DNA from: Sutcliffiella horikoshii
GTDB lineage: Bacteria; Bacillota; Bacilli; Bacillales; Bacillaceae_I
DNA length: 64,000 nt
Direction of reading: 5' to 3'
Assembly: GCF_021991925.1 (NCBI RefSeq)
Contig: NZ_RXZI01000001.1
Coordinates: 310,001 to 374,000 of the forward strand
The translations under genes and the position numbers were made by a program. Position 1 is the stretch's first letter. Every line of letters begins with the position of its first letter. Shown one piece after another: positions 34,155 to 43,061 of this stretch. Below the pieces are notes generated by a model. The model was given only the letters and a program-made list of their open reading frames with translations. It had not been told where the DNA came from and made no database searches.

Positions 34155-36194
34155 ATGGATGCAAAAGAGGTTTTAGAGTCTGAGGTATTGAAGGCCCGTA
34201 TAGCGCAGTTGGAGTATGGAGACATAACTATTGAGAACATAAGGAGAATATATATTGAAGAAACTGGAATGGAGCCGCCAGGAGAAATAACTCTTTATCA
34301 TTCAGATGATTTTTCTCAAGTGAATTCCGAATTGGATTCTGGGTTTGATGGTACGGTTATCCACTTCTTAAATATTGAAACAGGAATTAATCAATCCTAT
34401 ACCATTACTAGGGGAAGTGAGCCTGGTGAAGATGGTGGAGAGGGTAGTCCCAGTGATTGGTTTTATAATTTATTTGGCATCTTTGGCGGAAAAGTTAAAA
34501 ATCAATATCAAGATACTCAAGCATTTGATTTTGAGGTAACTCGACAAATTAATCAAAATGTAGAGAGAGAATTAATACGTCAAACTGGAAATTCAACCGA
34601 TGAGATATCAGAATTGCCTTTAAATAAATATGGAATAGGTCACTCTTTAGGTGGTAATCTAATTCAAACACTGCAGCTGTTGGACCAACCTTTTGAAAAT
34701 GTGTTTACTATAAATGATGCCCCACCAAGTGTTTATCAACTAGCAGTTCTTGATATTGGTTTCAGAGATGAAGTATTCGAAGAATTTAAGATTACTACAT
34801 TTGATGTAAATGAACTTTATACGATAGATCCAGAAAAACTCAAGTCTTTTGCAGAAGAATATTACCAGTCCCAAGGCCAAAATATACATCACCTAACGAT
34901 AAGAGAAGAATTTTTATACTCGGTAATCGGTTTTCGTGGTTTCTTAAACATTGGTTCAAGGCAAGTTTTAGAAACGTACCCACACACAGACGGTATTGCA
35001 AGATACATGAATAAAGTCTCAGACAAAACCCTTTACAACATCCAACAATTCGTTGCCAAACACGCCCCAGCCTATGAAAAAGGAGGAATCGACGGTCTAA
35101 ACAGAAGCATGTTTGGAATAGATCAGGAGCTTTTTACTCTAATCGACGACATCAAACAAGATTGGAAAAAAATATTCGAACCGCCGAAGTGGAAACGTGG
35201 GGCCATTCCGATGACATTTGGCGTCATTGGGTTTGGAAGCTTTACAGTGGATATGCCGTTTGCGTATCCAGTTAAAGAATTTCCAAGTGAATTTTTTTCT
35301 AATCAAAAACAATTTATCTCAAGGGCTCTAGAGATCAACGCGAAATTGCAAGAATTGACAGAAGTTCTTCCTTCCCTACTTGCCCTGGTTGGGGAAATCA
35401 GCTCTGATCTGTTGCAGTTGATTCAAGTTCATGTGGAAGAAATGCTTGGTAGCATGAAGAGAATGATAGAGGCTATCGGAAGTGCTGCGTTAGATATAGG
35501 AAAGAATCTTGTGAAAGACTCTTTTACTAATAACTTGTCACAACATGAGAATACCCTGACAGTAATCGAACTGGCTGCAACAATGGAGCAGGAGGGCAGA
35601 ATTATTCAAAACAGCTATCAAGCAATCATCGAAGATACGAAAGGGTTTGTTGGCGAGTTCGGGGATGCTGCCCATGCTCATGGGATGGAGCATGTTGTAA
35701 ACTCTTTGAATCAAGTAGAAGGGCGCCGATACGAAGGGACTGATTTGATCCGGTATAAAAACGCCATGGACGGAAGGACCATTGAGGTAAATCTTTCTTC
35801 TGCGGTGAGGATTTATCAGCTAGGCCTCGATAAATGCATGGAAAAGGAAGAGGCACTTACTTTATGGAGAAGATTGTATTATACAGAGTACGTTGATGAT
35901 CTGGAATTCAGGAAACAACGGGTTATGAATGCCATCAATCAGATGGAAGCAAATCCGAATAATTATAGGTATCTTCTCCCCGTTTCAAAAAGTGATGTGA
36001 AAGTCACCAAGATTAATGTTCATGAGTTTATTAGACCGCTGGATCCGATGTTTCAGGATTCTTTTGAGGGGATGTATCATTATCTCAGGGAGGAAATAGA
36101 AAAGTCTAAGGCTATGATTGCTAGGGTGCGAAAGTCAATTGAAGAATTATTTGATGAAGACCAGAGCATTTCGAAGTTGTTCGAATTACGGTAA
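34155..36194 (+). CDS. Type VII-secreted lipase-domain protein, reverse architecture (TslA-like, DUF6792)
   Basis: A 679-residue protein with no signal peptide. The N-terminal half (about 1-290) is a lipase-like alpha/beta fold with nucleophile elbow GHSLGGN (Ser164), FTINDAPP (Asp188 nearby) and IHHLTI (His245/246) as triad candidates. The C-terminal half (about 340-679) is long helices, like the LXG targeting domains of T7SS effectors but placed after the enzyme domain. TslA of S. aureus, a phospholipase secreted by the type VII system, has this reversed order. Neighbours fit: an upstream lipoprotein (immunity), a downstream small helical protein (partner), then the secretion operon. It probably acts on membranes of competing cells; activity is unproven. 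Confidence 0.75.
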   Translation: MDAKEVLESEVLKARIAQLEYGDITIENIRRIYIEETGMEPPGEITLYHSDDFSQVNSELDSGFDGTVIHFLNIETGINQSYTITRGSEPGEDGGEGSPSDWFYNLFGIFGGKVKNQYQDTQAFDFEVTRQINQNVERELIRQTGNSTDEISELPLNKYGIGHSLGGNLIQTLQLLDQPFENVFTINDAPPSVYQLAVLDIGFRDEVFEEFKITTFDVNELYTIDPEKLKSFAEEYYQSQGQNIHHLTIREEFLYSVIGFRGFLNIGSRQVLETYPHTDGIARYMNKVSDKTLYNIQQFVAKHAPAYEKGGIDGLNRSMFGIDQELFTLIDDIKQDWKKIFEPPKWKRGAIPMTFGVIGFGSFTVDMPFAYPVKEFPSEFFSNQKQFISRALEINAKLQELTEVLPSLLALVGEISSDLLQLIQVHVEEMLGSMKRMIEAIGSAALDIGKNLVKDSFTNNLSQHENTLTVIELAATMEQEGRIIQNSYQAIIEDTKGFVGEFGDAAHAHGMEHVVNSLNQVEGRRYEGTDLIRYKNAMDGRTIEVNLSSAVRIYQLGLDKCMEKEEALTLWRRLYYTEYVDDLEFRKQRVMNAINQMEANPNNYRYLLPVSKSDVKVTKINVHEFIRPLDPMFQDSFEGMYHYLREEIEKSKAMIARVRKSIEELFDEDQSISKLFELR

Positions 36195-36199
36195 AGGGG

Positions 36200-36538
36200 G
36201 TGGTAGGAATAGGACAGTATAAAACTTCGTATGCATTTGCGCCATATGAAGATTTGCGATTTAAGCACCTTCTGTTTAATACGGAGCTAGCAAAAGTCCG
36301 AGCAATTAGTGATGAGTTGGCAAGTATAATTAATGCAGAACTCGAAGCAAGTGAAGGAAAAGTAATTGAGCAATCTTTATTGGAATTTAATAAGAATCAC
36401 CGCCTGTTTACCATTATCACCAATGATCAATCACGGCTGATGGCCACCCTTTCTAATAAATACCACGAACATGTGAATGAGATGAACAGGCAAGAACTGA
36501 CAATTTTCTATGAAGAATTAAGCAAGACTATTCGTTAA
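36200..36538 (+). CDS. Small helical partner protein of the TslA-like effector
   Basis: A roughly 112-residue, almost wholly helical protein (RFKHLLFNTELAKVRAISDEL... to FYEELSKTIR) of the size of WXG100-like or Lap/Tla targeting partners, which bind the helical domain of T7SS effectors and are required for export. There is no W-x-G motif. It begins 5 bases after the lipase-domain stop. The GTG at 36200 is nominal because the AAAGGGGG site touches it, so the true start may be elsewhere. Function is inferred from position and size. Confidence 0.55.
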   Translation: MVGIGQYKTSYAFAPYEDLRFKHLLFNTELAKVRAISDELASIINAELEASEGKVIEQSLLEFNKNHRLFTIITNDQSRLMATLSNKYHEHVNEMNRQELTIFYEELSKTIR

Positions 36539-36664
36539 AAGGTCGAAATACCTAGAAAAATATCAATCTGTGAAAAAAATACTATATTTTGAGGTTTCAT
36601 ATTTTGGGAGTAAGGGTAATGGTGGGTATATATTACTCATTTTCCTGGATTTCCTACTTTAGAA

Positions 36665-36694
36665 TTGACCTCTTAGTTGTGTATTTTTTACAAT
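36665..36694 (+). promoter_or_regulatory. Promoter of yukE
   Basis: TTGACC (36665-36670), 18 bases, TACAAT (36689-36694); the start would lie near 36701, 29 bases before the ATG. It separates the secretion operon from the upstream effector genes. Confidence 0.6.
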
Positions 36695-36729
36695 AAAAGT
36701 AACTTATTAAAGAAATGGAGAGATGTAGA

Positions 36730-37023
36730 ATGTCAGGAATTATTCGCGTTACCCCTGCAGAATTAGTTGGAATGTCCACTCGTTACAGAAGTGAAAGCAG
36801 CCAGGTTGGGGATCAAATCAACCGCTTGGACAACATGATCCGTGAGCTTGAAAGTGTTTGGGAAGGTGAATCCAGCCGTGCATTCAGCGATCAGTACCAA
36901 TCTTTAAAGCCTTCTATCATTCAAATGCAACAACTGCTTGAGGATATTTCTGTTCAGCTTAGCAACACAGCTAGAGCTCTTGAAGATGCTGATACTCAAA
37001 TCGCAAGCCAAATTCGCGGTTAA
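36730..37023 (+). CDS. yukE: WXG100 secreted protein EsxA/YukE
   Basis: A 97-residue helical hairpin protein with the W-x-G turn SVWEGESSRAF at about residues 43-53, the defining WXG100 feature. It dimerises and is both a substrate and an essential component of the type VIIb secretion system. Codons are noticeably regular (for example CGT, GGT and CTT in runs), as expected for a highly expressed gene. ATG 36730 has GGAGAG upstream. It has its own promoter and is followed by a hairpin, which would raise its level over the downstream genes. Confidence 0.95.
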   Translation: MSGIIRVTPAELVGMSTRYRSESSQVGDQINRLDNMIRELESVWEGESSRAFSDQYQSLKPSIIQMQQLLEDISVQLSNTARALEDADTQIASQIRG

Positions 37024-37084
37024 TTTTTCAGAAATAACCAGTAAATTTTAACTGAGATTATTGATTCCTTAAGGCTAGCAAAAA

Positions 37085-37131
37085 GAAAGAAGGAGCGCCA
37101 TTCTTAAAGATACGAATGCGTTCCTTCTTTT
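37085..37131 (+). terminator. Partial terminator between yukE and yukD
   Basis: AAAGAAGGAgCGcCATTC and GAATgCGtTCCTTCTTTT form a long stem with a 10-base loop and end in T's. Inside an operon it would make a short abundant yukE transcript with partial read-through. Confidence 0.75.
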
Positions 37132-37146
37132 ATGAGGTGAAAAACG

Positions 37147-37386
37147 GTGTACATAGAAATAACGATTGATTTGAAGAATTATCGAGGAGAGTCCTTTGAT
37201 CTTCGGTTATCCAATTACCATACGGTGAAGAAAGTGGTGGATATTGTGTGGCAGGCTACCTCTATCGCTATACCCCCAAGGGAAGGTCATTGGATCAGGG
37301 TAACAAATAAACAGTTGATTTTATCAGGAACAGACAAACTGGTGGAACATGGAATTACATCTGGGGACCGTTTGGAAATCCTATAA
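37147..37386 (+). CDS. yukD: Ubiquitin-like T7SS protein YukD/EsaB
   Basis: A 79-residue protein with the beta-grasp pattern: two N-terminal strands (YIEITIDLKNY, SFDLRLSNYHTVKKVVDIVW), a helix and a last strand GDRLEIL, with no di-glycine tail. It matches YukD/EsaB, a cytoplasmic accessory component of the type VIIb system that binds YukC/EssB-EssC parts. GTG start with GAGGTG upstream; 14 bases separate it from yukC. Confidence 0.9.
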   Translation: MYIEITIDLKNYRGESFDLRLSNYHTVKKVVDIVWQATSIAIPPREGHWIRVTNKQLILSGTDKLVEHGITSGDRLEIL

Positions 37387-37400
37387 AGGAGCAATGAATC

Positions 37401-38597
37401 ATGTCTGATCAAAGTCGAACATATTTAGAAGAAGAATTACAAGCGGTGCTTTCAAAGGAAGGAGAAACAGTAAAGCTTGTTTTCCAAAAAGAACGAATTA
37501 AGTTGGAAGAGGCAGAAGAAATAAGTATGCTCCCAAATGTTCATCCAACTATTATGAAAAAAATTCAGGAGACGGAAGATGAACTAACAATCATCTATCA
37601 TATTTCCCCTGCTTTTGCATCTTTTGCACAATTGAAAAGAAAAGAAGAAAAAAGTAGATGGATTTTTGCCTCGCAATTATTAAAGAGTGTAAAAGATCAC
37701 TCCCTTTCTAGACTTCATCTCCTTGTTTGTCCTGAGAACTTGGTAGTGGATGAAAGCCTGACTCCTTATTTTCTTCACTATGGTGTAATGGAAAGCCTCC
37801 CGCCATATGAAAAAGATGATGAAAAACTATGGCAGGAGACAAAGGCTGTTATCGCTACTGCCATTGACAGGAAATATACCTTCAAAGAATATTTGAAACT
37901 TTCTCAAACATTGGAACTATCCTCTATAGCGAAGTCCATCATGAATGCAAAGAATGAAGAAGATTTACTGGACATTATCCGTAAAGGGATAAAGAGGTTA
38001 GAGGATAAAGAAAAACAGGTGGTTCATCTTCCTAAAAGAAAATGGAAAATGACAAGATACGCTACCATTGGTTTATCGGTACTGTTAATTCCGACACTAA
38101 TTTTGGTGGTATACTCCTTTTTATTTGCACAGCCAAAACAAGCTGCATATGTTCAGAGTTCAGAACACTTCCTTAAAAATGAATATAGTCAGGTTGTTAC
38201 CACGTTAACTGCTTATGATGCCAAAGATATGCCGCGTGTAGTGCAGTATAAACTAGCTACTTCTTACATCATCAACGAATCATTAAACGAAGATCAAAAG
38301 GATACCTTGCAAAACAGGATCACCCTTCAATCAGACCGGAACTATTATCTTTATTGGATACATATTGGGCGTGGGGAAGCAGAACAAGCTTTGGATATTG
38401 CAAGATCTTTGGAGGATTCTGAAATCATTTTGTATGCTTTGTTGAAATATAAAGAACAGGTGCGTGCACAGCAAGATCTATCAGGAGAAGAAAAGCAGAA
38501 TCAATTAAAAGAAATCCAAGATGAAATTGATGAATATGCAGAAGCGATAAAGGCGCTTGAAGAAGAGGAACAAATAGAAGTAAGTGATGAAGAATAG
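37401..38597 (+). CDS. yukC: T7SS membrane pseudokinase protein YukC/EssB
   Basis: 398 residues: an N-terminal cytoplasmic pseudokinase-like domain (about 1-215), one membrane helix (about 220-243, IGLSVLLIPTLILVVYSFLFA region), and an extracytoplasmic helical domain ending in an acidic coiled tail (EEEEQIEVSDEE). This is the YukC/EssB topology; it bridges EssC to the outer parts of the machine. The family's usual length is about 440 residues, so the tail is slightly short. GGAG precedes the ATG. Confidence 0.9.
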   Translation: MSDQSRTYLEEELQAVLSKEGETVKLVFQKERIKLEEAEEISMLPNVHPTIMKKIQETEDELTIIYHISPAFASFAQLKRKEEKSRWIFASQLLKSVKDHSLSRLHLLVCPENLVVDESLTPYFLHYGVMESLPPYEKDDEKLWQETKAVIATAIDRKYTFKEYLKLSQTLELSSIAKSIMNAKNEEDLLDIIRKGIKRLEDKEKQVVHLPKRKWKMTRYATIGLSVLLIPTLILVVYSFLFAQPKQAAYVQSSEHFLKNEYSQVVTTLTAYDAKDMPRVVQYKLATSYIINESLNEDQKDTLQNRITLQSDRNYYLYWIHIGRGEAEQALDIARSLEDSEIILYALLKYKEQVRAQQDLSGEEKQNQLKEIQDEIDEYAEAIKALEEEEQIEVSDEE

Positions 38598-38636
38598 GTA
38601 GAGCAATAAATTGAGGGTTTGAAATGAGGTGAGCCT

Positions 38637-41600
38637 GTGAAGAAGTTTTGGTTGTTTTATAAAGACAATTATCAAAAATTGAATGTAACATCAAATCAAC
38701 GCATTACGATAGGGAAAGAGATGGAAGATCATCTTACCGTGCTTTCCTTTCCTTTTACAGAAGAATCCATTTCTGTGGAACTGGAAGATGACGGTTTCTT
38801 TGTTAACCAAAATGATAGACAAATAGGTTACGGCACAACTACCAAGCCTTTTGAATGGATGGTAAAGGGAGACTCATTGAAGATGGTAGTGACCGAGGGG
38901 GTCGGTTCCGTCAAAACCTATTATATAGGGGATAAAAAAGATGCATCCATTTCTATTAAGGATGAAGCATCCCTTCAAATAGCGAGGAATTTTTCAGGAA
39001 AGTGGTTTGTAAAGTCTCAAGGCTCCACATGTTTCTTGAATGGCCGTCGACTTGAAGGGAAGGTCGAGTTGGAAAAAGGAGACCTTTTGCTTTTATCATA
39101 CTCCGAGATACGTTTTATTGATGAGGATATGATTGAGATTGAATCTCGGGAAGACTATGCATCTGATTTAACAGAAATGAAAAGCCCTCAATCGGAAATG
39201 AAAAAGAAGTATCCAAGTTATCGCAGAACTCCAAGAATGGTTTATGACCTTCCTGACGATAAAGTTTCTTTGCAATTCCCTTCCCAGGAGTCCGATGACA
39301 ACAACAAAGGTCTGTGGCTAATCATCATGCCTCCCCTTATTATGCTAATCGTGATGGGTGTGGTTGCACTTGTTGCACCAAGGGGAATATTTATCATAAT
39401 TTCGATGGTTATGTTCATGACCACGTTAATTACATCGACTGTTCAGTTCTTTAAAGAAAAAGCAAATCGTAAAAGACGTGAAGAACGCCGCAGAAGGGTA
39501 TACAGCCTCTACCTTGAAAATAAACGACGTGAGCTACAAGATTTGGCAGACAAACAAACACATGTGTTAACCTTCCATTTCCCATCCTTTGAAAGAATGA
39601 AATATTTAACACATCAGATTTCTGACCGTATATGGGAACGCTCGATGGAAAGTCATGATTTTCTTCAATTTAGGTTAGGTCGCGGAAAGGTCCCTTCCAG
39701 TTATGAAATCAGCATTAATTCAGGAGATATGGCCAATAGGGAAATTGATGACTTATTGGAACAATCCCAGTTAATGGAAAAGGTGTACAAGGAAATTGAT
39801 AATCTTCCAGTTGTAGCTGACTTATCCAAGGGAGCCATTGGATTGATTGGGAAAGAATCTGTCATGAAAAATGAGATCCATCAGATTATTGGGCAACTAT
39901 CTTTTTTTCATAGCTACCATGACTTACGATTTGTCTTTATTTTCAATGAGAAAGAATATGATCAGTGGGAATGGGTGAAATGGCTTCCACACTTCCAAAT
40001 TCCGCAATCCTTTGCCAAAGGACTCATCTATAATGAACAAACAAGAGATCAGTTGCTTTCCTCCATCTATGAAATGCTCAGGGAAAGAGATTTGATGGAA
40101 GATAAGGAAAAGGTGGCTTTTTCTCCACATGTGGTCTTTATCATTACTGAACAGCAACTAATTGCTGATCATGTCATTCTGGAATATTTAGAAGGGAATC
40201 ATAAGGACCTTGGTATATCTGTTATTTTTGCTGCAGATTCCAAGGAAAGCTTGTCTGATAATATCGAAACGCTTGTGAGGTATATCAATACCCATGAAGG
40301 GGATATTCTAATCCAGGAAAAAAAAGCCGTTTCCATCCCATTCCGTTTGGATGCCCACAAGATAGAGGGCAATCAGAACTTTTCAAGGATGCTTCGCACA
40401 CTTGACCATCAGGTGGGGATGACCAATTCTATTCCAAATAGCGTTTCGTTTCTAGAGATGATGAAAGTAAAGGAAGTAGGAAAACTGCCGATTAAGGAAA
40501 ATTGGCTTTCAAGGGAGTCTTCCAAATCCCTTGCGGTACCTATAGGGCTTAAAGGAAAGGAAGACATATCAGTGTTGAATCTTCATGAAAAAGCTCATGG
40601 CCCGCATGGACTGTTAGCTGGAACAACGGGTTCAGGAAAAAGTGAATTCTTACAGACATATATCTTGTCGCTTGCCATTCACTACCATCCGCATGAGGTA
40701 GCCTTTTTACTTATTGATTACAAAGGTGGGGGAATGGCCCAGCCGTTTGAAAATATGCCACACTTGCTTGGTGTCATTACCAATATTGAAGGAAGTAAAA
40801 ACTTTAGTGCAAGGGCGCTTGCTTCCATTAAAAGTGAATTGAAAAGACGTCAGCGACTCTTTGACCAATATAAAGTAAATCATATTAATGCGTATACCGA
40901 TCTCTATAAACAAAATAAGACCGAAGAGCCACTTCCTCACCTGTTCTTGATTTCCGATGAATTTGCGGAATTGAAGGCAGAAGAGCCTGAGTTTATAAGG
41001 GAGCTGGTAAGTGCCGCGCGTATCGGGAGAAGCTTGGGGGTACATCTCATCCTCGCAACCCAGAAGCCTGGGGGCGTAATAGATGAGCAGATTTGGAGTA
41101 ATGCCCGTTTTAGAGTGGCTTTGAAAGTGCAGGATGCAGACGATAGCCGAGAAATATTAAAAAATGGGGATGCCGCATCCATTACCGTAACAGGTAGAGG
41201 GTATCTTCAAGTAGGAAATAATGAAGTGTACGAACTATTCCAATCAGCCTGGAGCGGTGCACCGTATTTGGAGGACACTTCAGAATCTGAAGATGAGGTA
41301 GCATTTGTAACAGACCTCGGGCTTGTACCGTTGTCAGATGTTTCTACAACGAAAAGAAGGAAGAAAAGCGGCAAAACAGAGATCGATGCCGTTGTGGAAG
41401 AGATTACCTCTGTGCAAGGGAAAATGGGGATCATGCAGCTCAACAGCCCTTGGCTGCCGCCACTAGAAGGAAGGCTTTCACGTAATCACTATAGTACCGA
41501 AGAAACCAATATCATACCGCTTGCACTCATGGATGAACCGGAAAAGCAATCACAAACAGTCTATAACTATGAAATGCTTGAGGATGGCAACATCGGAATC

Positions 41601-43061
41601 TTTGGATCTTCTGGTTATGGAAAGTCGCATACTGTCCTAATGCTGCTTCTAAGTATTGCTGAAAAGTACACACCAGAAGAGGTACATTATTATATCTTCG
41701 ATTTCGGGAACGGAACATTGTTACCGATTAGACAGCTTCCACATACTGCCGACTATTTTCTGATGGATGAGGAGCGCAAGATTGAAAAGTTCTTGAGGAT
41801 CCTCAAAGATGAAATGGCTCGCCGGAAGGGCTTATTCCAGCAAAGGGAAGTTAGCTCGATTAAGATGTATAATGCTTTGAGTGAAGAAAAATTACCGTTA
41901 ATATTCATGACCATTGATAATTTCGATCTAATCAAAGAGGAAATGCAGGATTTGGAAATGCAGATTAATCAATTCGTTAGAGATGGGCAGTCCCTCGGAA
42001 TATATATGATATTTACGGCTACAAGGGTTAACTCCATCAGGCAATCACTGATGAACAACTTGAAAACAAAGATTGTTCACTACCTCATGGATAATAGTGA
42101 AGCTTTCACGATACTTGGCAGAGTACCTTATAGTCCAGAACCTATCCCTGGACGTGCCATCATTAAAAAAGATGAGGCCTTTTTCTCTCAAGTCTTCTTG
42201 CCTGGAGACGGAAAAGATGACTTTGAAATACTGGATTCCATTCGAAATGAAGTCCTGACACTAAAAGGGAAATATAGCGAGTACAAAGAGCCTCAGCCTG
42301 TTCCTATGCTTCCATCTGACCTCAATGTCATTAATTTTGCTACATATACAAAAGGGAAGATGAGGAACGGCCTTGTACCTATTGGACTTGATGAAGAATT
42401 TGTACAGCCGGTGTTCATCAATTTCGATAAATATAAGCATTGCATGATTGTGGGACAGGCCCAAAAAGGAAAAACAAATGTGATAAAAGTGATCCTGAAT
42501 TCCACCTTGGATCAAGGCGTTGACTCAATCGGATTATTTGATTCCTTTGATAGAAGCCTTTCCAATTATAATGAACAAGACAAAGTATCCTATCTGGAGA
42601 CAAAGGATCAAATCGGAATCTGGGTTCAAGAAGTAGAGCAAAAGTTGCTCGAGAGGGAAGCCGACTATCTTGAGAAAGTCCAATTCGGAGACACCTCCAT
42701 GGATTATCCACCAATATTCCTGGTTGTTGACGGCTATGCAAGGTTCGTCCAAACCTTAGACCCAATGCTGCAAGATAGGTTTGCAAGATTAATAAAAAAC
42801 TATAGCCACTTAGGCTTCAATTTGGTTGTAGCAGGCAGCAATAATGACCTTTCCAAAGGCTATGATACATTAACGATGGAAGTGAAGCAGATCCGTCAGG
42901 CGATGGTCCTGATGAAAAAATCAGAACAGAACATTTTCACATTGCCATATGAACGCAAAGAAGAAGAAATTCAGCCTGGGTATGGTTATTACGTAATTAA
43001 TGGCAAGGAAATGAAAATACAGATTCCGCTTTGTGCCACTGAAAGGAAGGTATATACATGA
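38637..43061 (+). CDS. essC: T7SS FtsK/SpoIIIE-type motor ATPase EssC/YukBA
   Basis: 1,474 residues, the full EssC length. Order: two FHA-like domains (about 1-190); a pair of membrane helices (about 225-270); a linker; then three P-loop ATPase domains with Walker A sequences GTTGSGKS (Lys668), GSSGYGKS (Lys996) and GQAQKGKT (Lys1279). Domain 1 has Walker B FLLIDYKGGG and LFLISDEFAEL. It drives export of WXG100/LXG-type substrates; its C-terminal domain usually sets effector specificity. GTG start after GAGGTG. It overlaps esaA by 4 bases. In B. subtilis the protein is called YukBA. Confidence 0.95.
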   Translation: MKKFWLFYKDNYQKLNVTSNQRITIGKEMEDHLTVLSFPFTEESISVELEDDGFFVNQNDRQIGYGTTTKPFEWMVKGDSLKMVVTEGVGSVKTYYIGDKKDASISIKDEASLQIARNFSGKWFVKSQGSTCFLNGRRLEGKVELEKGDLLLLSYSEIRFIDEDMIEIESREDYASDLTEMKSPQSEMKKKYPSYRRTPRMVYDLPDDKVSLQFPSQESDDNNKGLWLIIMPPLIMLIVMGVVALVAPRGIFIIISMVMFMTTLITSTVQFFKEKANRKRREERRRRVYSLYLENKRRELQDLADKQTHVLTFHFPSFERMKYLTHQISDRIWERSMESHDFLQFRLGRGKVPSSYEISINSGDMANREIDDLLEQSQLMEKVYKEIDNLPVVADLSKGAIGLIGKESVMKNEIHQIIGQLSFFHSYHDLRFVFIFNEKEYDQWEWVKWLPHFQIPQSFAKGLIYNEQTRDQLLSSIYEMLRERDLMEDKEKVAFSPHVVFIITEQQLIADHVILEYLEGNHKDLGISVIFAADSKESLSDNIETLVRYINTHEGDILIQEKKAVSIPFRLDAHKIEGNQNFSRMLRTLDHQVGMTNSIPNSVSFLEMMKVKEVGKLPIKENWLSRESSKSLAVPIGLKGKEDISVLNLHEKAHGPHGLLAGTTGSGKSEFLQTYILSLAIHYHPHEVAFLLIDYKGGGMAQPFENMPHLLGVITNIEGSKNFSARALASIKSELKRRQRLFDQYKVNHINAYTDLYKQNKTEEPLPHLFLISDEFAELKAEEPEFIRELVSAARIGRSLGVHLILATQKPGGVIDEQIWSNARFRVALKVQDADDSREILKNGDAASITVTGRGYLQVGNNEVYELFQSAWSGAPYLEDTSESEDEVAFVTDLGLVPLSDVSTTKRRKKSGKTEIDAVVEEITSVQGKMGIMQLNSPWLPPLEGRLSRNHYSTEETNIIPLALMDEPEKQSQTVYNYEMLEDGNIGIFGSSGYGKSHTVLMLLLSIAEKYTPEEVHYYIFDFGNGTLLPIRQLPHTADYFLMDEERKIEKFLRILKDEMARRKGLFQQREVSSIKMYNALSEEKLPLIFMTIDNFDLIKEEMQDLEMQINQFVRDGQSLGIYMIFTATRVNSIRQSLMNNLKTKIVHYLMDNSEAFTILGRVPYSPEPIPGRAIIKKDEAFFSQVFLPGDGKDDFEILDSIRNEVLTLKGKYSEYKEPQPVPMLPSDLNVINFATYTKGKMRNGLVPIGLDEEFVQPVFINFDKYKHCMIVGQAQKGKTNVIKVILNSTLDQGVDSIGLFDSFDRSLSNYNEQDKVSYLETKDQIGIWVQEVEQKLLEREADYLEKVQFGDTSMDYPPIFLVVDGYARFVQTLDPMLQDRFARLIKNYSHLGFNLVVAGSNNDLSKGYDTLTMEVKQIRQAMVLMKKSEQNIFTLPYERKEEEIQPGYGYYVINGKEMKIQIPLCATERKVYT

